NCBI RefSeq assembly: GCF_002261355.1
Contig: NZ_NEVU01000002.1
Coordinates: 248,001 to 312,000, forward strand
DNA length: 64,000 nt
Source: Bordetella genomosp. 12
GTDB lineage: Bacteria; Pseudomonadota; Gammaproteobacteria; Burkholderiales; Burkholderiaceae_B
Direction: 5' to 3'
This document shows, piece by piece, positions 1-8,636 of this stretch. The notes beneath the pieces were generated by a model, which did not search any database, was not told where the DNA came from, and saw nothing but the letters and a program-made list of their open reading frames with translations. The position numbers and the translations under genes were made by a program. Every line of letters starts with the position of its first letter. Position 1 is the first letter of the stretch.

Positions 1-13
1 GAGGGAGTACGCA

Positions 14-898
14 GTGAGTCGCAGCAGTTTCGACCGCTCAGGCCTGGGCCTGATGCTAGCCACGGTGTTGGTGTGGGCGGGAAGCTGGATCGCGATGAAG
101 CTGGTGGTGCCCTATATTGGTCCGTATGATTTCGTGGTGGTGCGCTATCTGAGCGGCGCGCTGGTGTTGTTCGTCGGTGCGGCGCTGACGGCGCGGCCGC
201 TGGCCATGCCGCCCTGGCGGCTGACGGTGCTGGTCGGTTTGCTGCAGACCGCGGGCTTTCAGGGCTTTGTGCAGACCGCGCTGGTGACCGGCGGCGTGGG
301 CAAGGTGGCATTGATGGCCTACACCATGCCTTTCTGGGTGATCCTGCTGGCCTGGCTGATTCTCAACGAGCGGCCCACTCGCATGCACTGGGCCGGTATC
401 GCCCTGGCGGCTTGCGGTCTGGTGTGCTTCGCGCAACCGTGGAACGGTATGGGCCGTGATGTCCTGCCCATGGCCTTGGGGGTGGGCAGCGGGCTGTGCT
501 GGGGGATAGGCACCGTGCTGTCCAAACGCATGTTCGACCGGCATGCTCCTGACGTCGTGACGTTCACGGCCTGGCAGATGCTCATCGGTGCGCTGGTGAT
601 GACGCCGGTGGCCTTGATGGTGCCGCAGATCGAAGCGGTGTGGGGCTGGCAGTTGATGACCGGAATGGCCTATATCATTCTGGTGGCCACGGCCTTGGCC
701 TGGGTGATGTGGCTGCTGGTGGTCAGGCGAGTGCCGGCGTCGATCGCCGGGCTATCCGCCCTGGGCGTGCCGGTGGTCGCGGTACTGCTGGCCTGGTTGA
801 TTTTGCACGAGCGCCCGACCCTGAATGATCTGGCGGGCATGTTGTTCATTATGGCCGGCATTGCCGTGGTGAGCCGTGCGCGGCCACGCAAAGCCTGA
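14..898 (+). CDS. DMT-superfamily (EamA) transporter
   Basis: This is a 294-aa inner-membrane protein of the drug/metabolite transporter superfamily. Two EamA repeats of about five hydrophobic helices each can be seen (roughly residues 8-140 and 150-288), giving the usual ten-helix EamA architecture. A helix rich in Gly and Trp opens the protein (LVWAGSWIAMKL). The start is a GTG at 14, chosen because GAGGGA sits about 8 nt upstream and the first helix follows immediately. The stop lies 18 nt before the threonine aldolase gene on the same strand, so the two are probably cotranscribed, and export or import of an amino acid or related metabolite would fit. The substrate cannot be told from the sequence. 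The family call is firm. Confidence 0.85.
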   Translation: MSRSSFDRSGLGLMLATVLVWAGSWIAMKLVVPYIGPYDFVVVRYLSGALVLFVGAALTARPLAMPPWRLTVLVGLLQTAGFQGFVQTALVTGGVGKVALMAYTMPFWVILLAWLILNERPTRMHWAGIALAACGLVCFAQPWNGMGRDVLPMALGVGSGLCWGIGTVLSKRMFDRHAPDVVTFTAWQMLIGALVMTPVALMVPQIEAVWGWQLMTGMAYIILVATALAWVMWLLVVRRVPASIAGLSALGVPVVAVLLAWLILHERPTLNDLAGMLFIMAGIAVVSRARPRKA

Positions 899-916
899 GA
901 CGAAACTGGAACCAAG

Positions 917-1930
917 ATGATCGATTTTCGCAGCGATACCGTGACGCGCCCCTCGGCCGCCATGTTGCAGGCCATGACGGGCGCGCCCGTGGGCGACGAT
1001 GTGATGGGTGATGACCCTAGCGTCATTGCCCTGCAGCAGGCGGTGGCCGCGCGCGCCGGCAAAGAGGCGGGCCTGTTCTTTCCCACCGGAACGCAGAGCA
1101 ATCTGGCGGGCATCATGGCCCATTGTGGCCGCGGCGACGAGTATCTGGTGGGGCAACTGGCCCATACCTATAAGTATGAAGGCGGGGGCGCCGCCGTGCT
1201 GGGCAGCATCCAGCCTCAGCCCATCGAGCACGAGGCGGACGGGACGCTGCCCATCGCCAAGCTGGAGGCGGCCGTCAAACCCGTGGGCGACGCGCACTAT
1301 GCGCGCACGCGCCTGCTGGCGCTGGAGAACACCTTTCACGGCAAGGTCATCCCCCAGGCCTATGTCCTGGAAGCCACAGCCTTTGCGCGCAGCCGTGGCC
1401 TGGCCACCCATCTGGATGGCGCGCGCGTCTTCAATGCCAGCGTGGCCAGCGGCCTGTCCCTGAGCGAGTTGTGCCAGCCTTTCGATACGGTGTCGATCTG
1501 TTTTTCCAAGGGCCTGGGAGCGCCGGTGGGGTCGGTGCTGGTCGGCAGCCAGGCGCTGATCGACCAGGCCCGGCGCTGGCGCAAGGTGCTGGGCGGCGGC
1601 ATGCGGCAGTCGGGCGTACTGGCCGCCGCGGCGCATTATGCCCTGGAACACAACGTGGCCCGACTGGCCGACGATCACGACAATGCGCATCGCTTGGGTC
1701 AGGGGCTGGCGGCCCTGCCCGGCGTCCAAGTGCTGGCGCAGAGCACCAATATGGTGTTCGTGAGCTTTGCTCCCGCGCACCGTGCCGCACTGAATCAGGG
1801 CTTGAAAGAGGCCGGTATCTTGATGAGTGCCGTGTATGACGGACCGGTGCGCCTGGTCACCCACCTGGATATCTCCCGCGCGGATATCGATCGCGCGCTG
1901 CAGGTTTTCGCGCGCTTGCTGGGCGCCTGA
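917..1930 (+). CDS. ltaE: Low-specificity L-threonine aldolase
   Basis: A 337-aa PLP-dependent fold-type I enzyme that cleaves L-threonine or L-allo-threonine to glycine and acetaldehyde. The N-terminus IDFRSDTVTRPS is the family hallmark. The LDGAR motif places the PLP-nitrogen Asp at residue 167, and FSKGLGAPVGS places the Schiff-base lysine at residue 198, next to the E. coli LtaE position. Length matches the family. The ATG at 917 follows the DMT transporter stop by 18 nt. It converges on the epimerase gene that follows on the other strand. Confidence 0.93.
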   Translation: MIDFRSDTVTRPSAAMLQAMTGAPVGDDVMGDDPSVIALQQAVAARAGKEAGLFFPTGTQSNLAGIMAHCGRGDEYLVGQLAHTYKYEGGGAAVLGSIQPQPIEHEADGTLPIAKLEAAVKPVGDAHYARTRLLALENTFHGKVIPQAYVLEATAFARSRGLATHLDGARVFNASVASGLSLSELCQPFDTVSICFSKGLGAPVGSVLVGSQALIDQARRWRKVLGGGMRQSGVLAAAAHYALEHNVARLADDHDNAHRLGQGLAALPGVQVLAQSTNMVFVSFAPAHRAALNQGLKEAGILMSAVYDGPVRLVTHLDISRADIDRALQVFARLLGA

Positions 1931-1949
1931 AGGCAGGGCTGCGGCGGTG

Positions 1950-2783
1950 TCACTCGCCGCCGCCCTCGATCAAGGCCTGGTAACCGCTGAGCGAATCCGG
2001 CCAGCGCGGCGTCCAGCCGCTGGCCTTGAGTCGGTGGTTGCGGATGCGCTTGCTGCCGACATTGGCTGGGGCAGGGCCCACGGGCGGCGGCGGGGCCTGC
2101 AGCCGCCGTGCGAGTTCGCCATAAAGATGGTCCAGCCGCATGGGGGTGTCGTCGGCGCCCAGATAGCAGGGCAGGGGATCTGGCAGGTGCAGCAGGTGGT
2201 CGACGGCCGCGGCGGCGTCGTCGATATGGATACGGTTGGCCCAATGGTCCGGCGCCGCGCGCGCCTGTCCTTGGCGCAGACGTTGCAGCAACTGTGTTCT
2301 GCCCGGACCGTAAAGGCCCGCGAGCCGCAAGCTGACCGCCGTGGGAACCGCGGCGCTCAGGGTCTGTTCGGCCTCAAGCAGAATCCGGCCATTGAAGCCC
2401 AAGGGAAGGGTGGGGGTGGTCTCATCGATCCATTGCCCGGCATGCTCGCCGTAGACGGCTGACGAAGACACGAAAACCCAGCGCATGGGGCGGCGCGTGA
2501 GCGCCGCCAGCAAGTGGCGCTGGCCATCGATGAATAGCGCACGGTAAAGCGCCGGATCACGCGCCCCCGGAGCGGGTAGATAGACCACCCGTTCGATATG
2601 CGGGGGGAGGTCGCGCAGACTGGCCGGGTCGGCCAGATCGGCCTGGATCCAGCGCAGCCCGGCCGGCGTGGCCGCAGGGCTTCCGCGGCGCAGGGCCCAG
2701 ACTTCGATGTCCCGCGCCAGCAGGCGTTGCGCCACGCGCAGGCCCAGATCGCCGCAGCCGGCCAGCAATACCGCTTGCGCCAT
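1950..2783 (-). CDS. NAD(P)-binding epimerase/dehydratase, YeeZ-like
   Basis: A 277-aa extended short-chain dehydrogenase-like protein. The Rossmann nucleotide-binding motif is at the very N-terminus (LLAGCGDLGLRVAQ, a GxGxxG form), which is why the ATG at 2783 is preferred over an upstream in-frame start that would prepend 16 residues and overlap a terminator hairpin. FVSSSAVYGEHAGQWIDE in the middle resembles the sugar-epimerase active-site segment with its Tyr. The C-terminus is short (KRIRNHRLKASGW), as in YeeZ-type proteins. The substrate is unknown. It lies downstream of the ETF-QO gene on the same strand but behind a terminator, so it may have its own promoter. Its 3' end converges with ltaE. 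Confidence 0.75.
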   Translation of the reverse strand: MAQAVLLAGCGDLGLRVAQRLLARDIEVWALRRGSPAATPAGLRWIQADLADPASLRDLPPHIERVVYLPAPGARDPALYRALFIDGQRHLLAALTRRPMRWVFVSSSAVYGEHAGQWIDETTPTLPLGFNGRILLEAEQTLSAAVPTAVSLRLAGLYGPGRTQLLQRLRQGQARAAPDHWANRIHIDDAAAAVDHLLHLPDPLPCYLGADDTPMRLDHLYGELARRLQAPPPPVGPAPANVGSKRIRNHRLKASGWTPRWPDSLSGYQALIEGGGE

Positions 2784-2791
2784 GATGCCCC

Positions 2792-2825
2792 CAAAAGAAA
2801 CAAGCGCTCCGGGCGGGAGCGCTTG
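2792..2825 (-). terminator. Rho-independent terminator after ETF-QO gene
   Basis: A 10-bp perfect stem (CAAGCGCTCC at 2801-2810 with its complement at 2816-2825) encloses a 5-nt loop. On the minus strand it is followed by the T-rich stretch TTTCTTTTGG. It sits 10 nt downstream of the ETF-QO stop and just upstream of the epimerase start. Confidence 0.8.
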
Positions 2826-2834
2826 CCACAACCC

Positions 2835-4481
2835 TTACATGCCGTTGTAGACCGGCCCTTCGCCGCCCTGCGGTGCTACCCAAACGATGTTCTGCTTGGG
2901 ATCCTTGATGTCGCAGGTTTTGCAGTGCACGCAGTTCTGCGCGTTGATCTGCAGGCGGTCGGCGCCGTGGTCGTCCTTGATGAACTCGTAGACGCCCGCC
3001 GGGCAATAACGCGCCTCCGGCCCGCCGTAAGTGGCCAGGTTGACCTCCACGGGGATGTCCGGATTCTTGAGCGTCAGATGGATGGGCTGGTTTTCCTCAT
3101 GATTGGTGTTCGAGATGAACACCGAGCTGAGGCGGTCGAACGTGAGCTTGCCGTCCGGCTTGGGGTAATCGATGCGCGCACATTGGGAGGCGGGCTGCAG
3201 CGCGACGTGATCGGGCTTGTCGTTGCGCAGGCTCCAGGGCATCTTGCCCTTGAGCAGCCATTGTTCGACGCCGGTCATGAGGGTGCCGACGCTGCGCCCC
3301 TTCTTGAACCATTGCTTGAAGTTGCGCGCCTTGTTGAGTTCTTCGTGCAGCCAGGACGATTCGAAAGCCTCGGGATAAGCGGCCAGTTCATCGCCGCGGC
3401 GGTCGGCCACGATGGCGTCGAAGGCGGCTTCTGCGGCCATCTTGCCGGACTTGATGGCGGCGTGGCTGCCCTTGATGCGCGAGGCATTCAGGAAACCCGC
3501 CTCACAGCCGATGAGGGCGCCGCCCGGGAAGACCAGCTTGGGCAGCGACATGAGCCCGCCCGCGGTGATCGCGCGCGCGCCGTAGGCGATGCGTTTGCCG
3601 CCTTCGAAGGTGCCCCGGATGGCCGGATGGGTTTTGTAGCGCTGAAACTCTTCGAAAGGCGACAGCCAGGGATTGGCGTAGTCCAGGCCCACGATGAGGC
3701 CGACCACCACGATGTTGTTGTCCAGATGGTAGAGAAAGGACCCGCCATAGGTGTCGGAGTCCAGCGGCCAGCCGGCGGTGTGCACCACCAGGCCCGGGCG
3801 CGATTGGGCCGGGTCGACCTCCCACATTTCCTTGACGCCGATGCCATAGGATTGCGCATTGCGTCCTTCGGCCAGTTTGAAGCGATCGGTCAGCTGGCGG
3901 CCGAGTTGGCCGCGCGCGCCTTCGGCAAACAGCGTGTAGCGCGCCAGCAGTTCCATGCCGGGCTGATAGTGATCGGTGTGAGAGCCGTCGCGGGCCACCC
4001 CCATGTCGCCGGTGGCCACGCCGCGCACGGCGCCATTGTCGTCGTAGAGCACTTCGACCGCGGCAAAGCCGGGGAAGATGTCCACGCCCAGGGCTTCGGC
4101 CTGTTCGCCCAGCCATTTGGCCACCTCGCCCAGACGGACGATGTAATTGCCCTTGTTGTGAAAACAGGCCGGCAGCAGCCAGTCGGGGGTGCTGCGCGCG
4201 CCTTTGTCGGAGAGAAACAGGAACTTATCCTGGGTGACCGGCACGTTCAGCGGGGCGCCTTTTTCTTTCCAGTCGGGAATCAGTTCGTTCAGGGCGATCG
4301 GGTCCATGACCGCGCCGGACAGGATATGCGCGCCGATCTCGGCGCCTTTCTCCAGCACACAAACGCTGATTTCATGGTTCTTTTCGGCGGCCAGTTGTTT
4401 CAGGCGGATGGCGCTGGCGAGGCCGGCGGGACCACCGCCCACGACGACCACGTCATATTCCATCGACTCGCGTTCGGACAT
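2835..4481 (-). CDS. Electron transfer flavoprotein:ubiquinone oxidoreductase
   Basis: A 548-aa flavo-iron-sulfur protein that passes electrons from ETF (reduced by acyl-CoA and other dehydrogenases) to ubiquinone at the membrane. The FAD-binding motif VVVGGGPAGLASAIRL is near residues 11-26. The family segment EKGAEIGAHILSGAVMDP follows. The C-terminal 4Fe-4S module is visible as YCPAGVYEF and then CVHCKTCDIKDPKQNI, supplying the four cysteines. The last residues VAPQGGEGPVYNGM are typical of the family. Start ATG at 4481 has GGGGAG about 8 nt upstream. It is divergent from a thioesterase gene, in keeping with a fatty-acid or amino-acid oxidation neighbourhood. The 3' end is marked by a terminator hairpin. 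Confidence 0.96.
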   Translation of the reverse strand: MSERESMEYDVVVVGGGPAGLASAIRLKQLAAEKNHEISVCVLEKGAEIGAHILSGAVMDPIALNELIPDWKEKGAPLNVPVTQDKFLFLSDKGARSTPDWLLPACFHNKGNYIVRLGEVAKWLGEQAEALGVDIFPGFAAVEVLYDDNGAVRGVATGDMGVARDGSHTDHYQPGMELLARYTLFAEGARGQLGRQLTDRFKLAEGRNAQSYGIGVKEMWEVDPAQSRPGLVVHTAGWPLDSDTYGGSFLYHLDNNIVVVGLIVGLDYANPWLSPFEEFQRYKTHPAIRGTFEGGKRIAYGARAITAGGLMSLPKLVFPGGALIGCEAGFLNASRIKGSHAAIKSGKMAAEAAFDAIVADRRGDELAAYPEAFESSWLHEELNKARNFKQWFKKGRSVGTLMTGVEQWLLKGKMPWSLRNDKPDHVALQPASQCARIDYPKPDGKLTFDRLSSVFISNTNHEENQPIHLTLKNPDIPVEVNLATYGGPEARYCPAGVYEFIKDDHGADRLQINAQNCVHCKTCDIKDPKQNIVWVAPQGGEGPVYNGM

Positions 4482-4613
4482 TTGTAAAGCTCCCCTTATT
4501 TCAGTCCCACTGCTGCAGGAAGTATCATCAATGATCCGTCGATTGTATTGCAGCTAGCGCCGGGCCGCCGTTGCGGGCCGGCGCTGACGGAAAACGAATT
4601 TCAGGAGCAGGTT

Positions 4614-5060
4614 TTGGACCGCGTGATAACCGAGGCAGCGCCGCTTGCAGAAGGCGCTTGGCACCAGATCGATCTGCCTTTGCGCTGGGGCGATATGGAT
4701 GCCCTGAATCATTTGAACAACACGATTTATTTCCGCGTGATGGAAGAGGCGCGCATTTCCATCCTGTTGCAGGCCGGCTTGAAGCTGCCGGACAGCGAAG
4801 GGCCCATTCTGGCGCACGCCTCCTGTGACTTCATCAAGCCTTTCGGCTACCCGGCCACCGTGCGCGTGACGCACCGCCTGGTACGTCTGGGCCGCTCGAG
4901 CATGGAGCTGGACCTCACGCTGGAGAAAGTCGGCGACGACAGCGGACCCTATGCCCGCGGGCGCAATGTGTTGGTCTGGATGGATTACGTGGCCAATTGC
5001 TCCAAAGCCTGGCCGGCCGATGTATTGGCGCGGCTTGCCGCCCAGTTCACCCCCGCCTGA
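4614..5060 (+). CDS. Acyl-CoA thioesterase, hotdog (4HBT/YbgC-like) family
   Basis: A hotdog-fold protein of about 148 aa. The active-site signature RWGDMDALNHLNNTIYFRVM contains the Asp expected of the 4-hydroxybenzoyl-CoA thioesterase family. The frame is open upstream to an ATG at 4548, but those extra residues are not family-like. A strong AGGAG at 4603-4607 is placed 6 nt before a TTG at 4614, so a TTG start is inferred; a GTG at 4623 is the alternative. The product should hydrolyse short or medium acyl-CoAs; the exact substrate is unknown. It is divergent from ETF-QO and upstream of the CoA-transferase genes. Confidence 0.8.
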   Translation: MDRVITEAAPLAEGAWHQIDLPLRWGDMDALNHLNNTIYFRVMEEARISILLQAGLKLPDSEGPILAHASCDFIKPFGYPATVRVTHRLVRLGRSSMELDLTLEKVGDDSGPYARGRNVLVWMDYVANCSKAWPADVLARLAAQFTPA

Positions 5061-5172
5061 CCATTCGGCGGTCTCTACCGCTAAAATCTGCGGCAAAGCA
5101 CAAAAATGATGGCCGGGGGGCTGTCCTCCTGGCGGATAGCCGATCTGAGGATCTCAACAAGGAGCTGGAGCA

Positions 5173-5871
5173 ATGGACAAGGTTTATGCAAGCGCCACCG
5201 AGGCGCTGGCAGGCATCGTCAAAGACGGGCAGATGATCGCGGTCGGAGGCTTCGGCCTTTGCGGCATCCCCGAGGCGCTGATTGCTGCACTGCGTGATTC
5301 GGGCGTCAAAGACCTGACCTGCGTGAGCAATAACGCGGGGGTGGACGGCTTCGGTCTGGGGCAGTTGCTCAATACCCGTCAGGTACGCAAGATGATCGCC
5401 TCCTATGTGGGCGAGAACAAAGAATTCGAGCGTCAATACCTGTCCGGCGAACTGGAGCTCGAGTTCACGCCGCAGGGCACGCTGGCCGAGAAACTGCGCG
5501 CCGGCGGCGCCGGTATCCCGGCCTTCTTCACGCGGACCGGCGTGGGCACCATCGTGGCCGACGGCAAGGAAATCCGCGAGTTCGACGGCCAGCAATACGT
5601 GATGGAGCGTTCCCTGGCGCCGGACGTTTCGCTGGTCAAGGCCCATATCGCCGACCGCAGCGGCAACCTGGTGTTCCGCAAGACGGCGCGCAACTTCAAT
5701 CCCAATGTCGCCATGGCCGGCAAGATCACGGTGGTCGAAGTCGAGCAGATCGTCGACACCGGCAGCCTGGACCCCGACCAGATTCATCTGCCCGGCATCT
5801 ATGTGCACCGGATCGTGCTCAACACCAGTCCGGAAAAGCGCATCGAACAACGCACCACCCGCCCGGCATAA
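5173..5871 (+). CDS. scoA: 3-oxoacid CoA-transferase subunit A
   Basis: A 232-aa alpha subunit of a class I CoA-transferase (succinyl-CoA:3-ketoacid type), which moves CoA between succinyl-CoA and acetoacetate or a related oxoacid. The glycine-rich [14 protein letters not shown] segment (residues about 25-38) and [14 protein letters not shown] are diagnostic. GDGK-type loop residues appear in [15 protein letters not shown]. The ATG at 5173 has AAGGAG about 9 nt upstream. The stop is 12 nt before the B subunit gene, so the two form an operon and presumably an A2B2 enzyme. A role in ketone-body or polyhydroxybutyrate turnover is likely, but substrate choice within the family is not certain. Confidence 0.93.
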   Translation: MDKVYASATEALAGIVKDGQMIAVGGFGLCGIPEALIAALRDSGVKDLTCVSNNAGVDGFGLGQLLNTRQVRKMIASYVGENKEFERQYLSGELELEFTPQGTLAEKLRAGGAGIPAFFTRTGVGTIVADGKEIREFDGQQYVMERSLAPDVSLVKAHIADRSGNLVFRKTARNFNPNVAMAGKITVVEVEQIVDTGSLDPDQIHLPGIYVHRIVLNTSPEKRIEQRTTRPA

Positions 5872-5883
5872 GGAGACAACGAC

Positions 5884-6537
5884 ATGGCATGGTCCCGCGA
5901 TGAAATGGCAGCCCGCGCGGCGCGCGAGCTGCAAGACGGTTTTTATGTGAACCTGGGTATCGGCCTGCCGACCCTGGTTGCCAATCATGTGCCCAAGGGC
6001 GTGGAAGTGTGGCTGCAGTCCGAGAACGGACTGCTGGGCATCGGCCCGTTTCCGACCGACGATGAGGTCGATCCCGATCTGATCAACGCCGGCAAGCAGA
6101 CGGTCACGACGCTGCCGGGCTCGTCCATTTTTTCGTCCGCGGATTCGTTCGCGATGATCCGGGGCGGCAAGATCAATCTGGCCATCCTGGGGGCGATGCA
6201 GGTCTCCGAGACTGGCGACCTGGCCAACTGGATGATTCCTGGCAAGATGGTCAAGGGCATGGGCGGCGCCATGGACCTGGTGGCGGGCGTGGGGCGGGTC
6301 GTGGTGCTGATGGAACACGTGGCCAAGAAGAAAGACGGCAGCGAAGACATCAAGCTGTTGCCCGAGTGCACCTTGCCGCTGACCGGAGTGGGCGTGGTCA
6401 ACCTCATCATTACTGATCTGGGCGTGATGGAAGTCACGCCGGCAGGGTTGAAGCTGCTCGAAGTGGCCCCGGGCGTCACGGTCGAAGAAGTGCAGGCCAA
6501 GACCCAAGCCAAGCTGGACGTCTCCGCCGTTCGCTAA
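5884..6537 (+). CDS. scoB: 3-oxoacid CoA-transferase subunit B
   Basis: A 217-aa beta subunit of the CoA-transferase. The motif [14 protein letters not shown] holds the catalytic glutamate (Glu47) that forms the enzyme-CoA thioester. [16 protein letters not shown] and [23 protein letters not shown] are standard family segments. It starts 12 nt after subunit A with AAGGAG upstream. A clear Rho-independent terminator follows the stop, so the operon is scoAB only. Confidence 0.95.
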   Translation: MAWSRDEMAARAARELQDGFYVNLGIGLPTLVANHVPKGVEVWLQSENGLLGIGPFPTDDEVDPDLINAGKQTVTTLPGSSIFSSADSFAMIRGGKINLAILGAMQVSETGDLANWMIPGKMVKGMGGAMDLVAGVGRVVVLMEHVAKKKDGSEDIKLLPECTLPLTGVGVVNLIITDLGVMEVTPAGLKLLEVAPGVTVEEVQAKTQAKLDVSAVR

Positions 6538-6551
6538 GCGCCGGGGCGTCG

Positions 6552-6586
6552 AAAACCCTGTCTGTGTTCGCAGGCAGGGTTTTTTT
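6552..6586 (+). terminator. Rho-independent terminator after scoB
   Basis: A 13-bp stem (AAAACCCTGTCTG with CAGGCAGGGTTTT, one G-U pair) encloses a short loop and is followed by an unbroken T run. It starts 15 nt after the scoB stop. Confidence 0.93.
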
Positions 6587-6599
6587 GAACTCGAAAAAC

Positions 6600-6737
6600 C
6601 ATTTTAGCAAGATGGTTAATTGCGCCTTGCGAGGGTAATCCCTAAATATGAAAATTTATTTTCTTTTCTAAAATGCGCGGGTAAACATATTTACATTTTC
6701 GCCTTGCGGCAAGCCCTTTCCTGTAAGAACCCAACCG
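6600..6737 (+). promoter_or_regulatory. AT-rich upstream region of the rpiR-peptide cluster
   Basis: This is the most AT-rich stretch of this part of the window, between a terminator and the RpiR gene. It holds a TAAAAT (6669-6674) that could be a -10 box, although no good -35 lies 17 nt away. A near-palindrome GTAAACATATTTAC (6681-6694, one mismatched pair) could be an operator. A 9-bp direct repeat CGCCTTGCG occurs at 6623-6631 and 6700-6708. The regulator that binds here is not shown; autoregulation by the RpiR protein is an inference. Confidence 0.4.
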
Positions 6738-7622
6738 ATGTCCAAGGCCGCCGCTTCCATCGCTGACCGGATTGCCCGAGCCCAGCCCAGTTTCAGCCGC
6801 ACGCAGCACCGCATGGCCGATTATGTGCTGGCGCACCCCTTCCGGGTCGCCACCATGACCATCGATGAATTTGCCATCGCGGCGGGCGTGTCGGTGGCCA
6901 CGGCCAATCGCTTTGCGCGCGCGCTGGATCTGCCGGGCTATCCGCAGTTTCGCGCCGAACTGGCGCGCGGCTTCGAGGCAGCGCTGGAGCCGGTCGAGAA
7001 ACTGCGCGTGGAGCTGGCGCACTCGGCGAGCGCCGTGCAGATTTTCGCGGCCACATTGCAGGAAGATATCCAGAATGCCCAGCGCACGCTGCAGAGCCTG
7101 GATGAAGACGCCTGTGAGCGCGCGGTGACGTCCATTCTGCAGGCCGAGCGCGTGTTCATCCTCGGTTTCGGCGCCAGCGGCTTTCTGGCGGGCCTCTTGC
7201 AGCGCGGGCTGTGCATGCATTTGCATTCGGTGGAATCCCTGGCCGGGCCGGGCGGCGTGTCGCATGCCGCGCGCCAGATGGCACGCATGACGGCGCGCGA
7301 TCTGGTCATCGCCATCGCCTATCCGCGCTACCTGGCGGATACGGTTACGCTGGCCCGCGCCGCGCAGCAGGCGGGCGTGCCGGTGCTGGTCCTGACCGAC
7401 CGCCCCACCTCGCCGCTGGCGCCCTGTGCCACCGTGGCGCTCTACGCGCCTAGTGCGCGGCAATTCTCCTCCAACGCGGAAACCGCGGCTTTGGGTTTGA
7501 TCGAAGCCTTGTCGGCCGCCGTGGCGCATCGCGCCAAAGATTCGATCGAAGCCGCCGTGGGCGTGACGCAGTCCGTCATGCCCTGGCTGATTCATGGTGT
7601 AGCTGGAACTGGAAAACGATGA
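6738..7622 (+). CDS. MurR/RpiR-family transcriptional regulator
   Basis: A 294-aa regulator. The N-terminal HTH_6 domain (about residues 1-80) contains the family phrase MTIDEFAIAAGVSVATANRFARALDLPGY. A SIS sugar-isomerase-like domain follows (about 120-265) with VFILGFGASGFLAGLL and DLVIAIAYPRYLADTVTLA. SIS domains normally sense a phosphosugar, but here all neighbours are peptide genes, so the ligand may differ. Its stop overlaps the start of the isoaspartyl peptidase gene by 4 nt (ATGA), so it is translationally coupled to the cluster it presumably controls. Confidence 0.9.
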   Translation: MSKAAASIADRIARAQPSFSRTQHRMADYVLAHPFRVATMTIDEFAIAAGVSVATANRFARALDLPGYPQFRAELARGFEAALEPVEKLRVELAHSASAVQIFAATLQEDIQNAQRTLQSLDEDACERAVTSILQAERVFILGFGASGFLAGLLQRGLCMHLHSVESLAGPGGVSHAARQMARMTARDLVIAIAYPRYLADTVTLARAAQQAGVPVLVLTDRPTSPLAPCATVALYAPSARQFSSNAETAALGLIEALSAAVAHRAKDSIEAAVGVTQSVMPWLIHGVAGTGKR

Positions 7623-8599
7623 TTACCCCCGTTATCGCGATACATGGTGGGGCCGGCGCGATGTCGCGCGCGGCCATGTCGCCTGAAAAAGAGCAGGAAT
7701 ATCTGCAGGCTTTGCGCGGCATCGTGCAGGCCGGCCAGGCTGTGCTGGCTGCCGGCGGCAGTGCCCTGGACGCGGTGACCGAAGCGGTTCGCCTGCTCGA
7801 GGACTGTCCGTTGTTCAACGCCGGCCATGGCGCGGTGTTCACCAGCGCCGGCACCCATGAACTGGATGCTTCCATCATGGACGGCGCCACGCTGCGCTCC
7901 GGCGCCATTGCCAATGTGGATTGCGTGCGCAATCCCGTGCTGGCGGCGCGCCGGGTGATGGAGCACAGCAAACATGTGTTCTTCGTGGGCCAGGGGGCGG
8001 CGGACTTTGCCCGCGCCGAGGGCCTGGATATGGTCGACCCGGCGTACTTTTCCACCGATGCGCGGCGCGAGCAGCTGTTGCGCGTGCAGCGCGAAACCCC
8101 CGACGCGGCGGTGCTGGACCATGATGGCCAGGCCATGGTGGCGCGCGGCCAGCCCGCGCCGGCCGATCCCTTGGATTCGGACCGCAAGTTCGGCACCGTC
8201 GGCGCGGTCGCCGTGGACGCTCAGGGCAATCTGGCAGCCGCGACCTCCACGGGCGGCATCACCAATAAACAGGTCGGCCGCGTGGGCGACGCTCCGCTGA
8301 TCGGCGCGGGCTGCTATGCCAATAATCGCAGTTGCGCCGTTTCGACCACCGGCACGGGCGAGATGTTCATTCGCATGGTGGCCGCTTACGACGTGTCGGC
8401 GCAGATGGAGTATCTCGGTGCCACGCTGCAGGACGCCGCGCAGCGCGTCGTACAGGAAAAGCTGCCCACCATCGGTGGCAAGGGCGGGCTGATCGCCGTG
8501 GACGGGCAGGGCAATGTGGCGCTGCCCTTTAACACCGAAGGCATGTATCGCGGCTACGGCCGGGTAGGCGAGGACGCTGTCGTCGCCATTTACCGATGA
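7619..8599 (+). CDS. iaaA: Isoaspartyl peptidase / plant-type L-asparaginase
   Basis: A 326-aa N-terminal-nucleophile hydrolase that removes isoaspartyl residues from dipeptides and hydrolyses asparagine. It opens with [10 protein letters not shown], and the autocleavage site is seen in [11 protein letters not shown], with Thr193 as predicted nucleophile after processing. [24 protein letters not shown] and [22 protein letters not shown] are the two substrate-binding segments. It overlaps the RpiR gene by 4 nt and precedes a glutathione/dipeptide ABC importer, the same arrangement as iaaA-gsiABCD in E. coli. The function call is firm; the natural substrate here is inferred to be imported isopeptides. 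Confidence 0.93.
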   Translation: MITPVIAIHGGAGAMSRAAMSPEKEQEYLQALRGIVQAGQAVLAAGGSALDAVTEAVRLLEDCPLFNAGHGAVFTSAGTHELDASIMDGATLRSGAIANVDCVRNPVLAARRVMEHSKHVFFVGQGAADFARAEGLDMVDPAYFSTDARREQLLRVQRETPDAAVLDHDGQAMVARGQPAPADPLDSDRKFGTVGAVAVDAQGNLAAATSTGGITNKQVGRVGDAPLIGAGCYANNRSCAVSTTGTGEMFIRMVAAYDVSAQMEYLGATLQDAAQRVVQEKLPTIGGKGGLIAVDGQGNVALPFNTEGMYRGYGRVGEDAVVAIYR

Positions 8600-8636
8600 T
8601 GTTTGCGTCATCGAGCATTTAGGAACGGAATTCAAT

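Noticed and set aside
2598-4487. Long plus-strand open frame (629 codons) opposite ETF-QO
   Set aside because: It is the antisense of a full-length ETF-QO with all cofactor motifs; such frames arise from GC-rich third positions and show no family motif.
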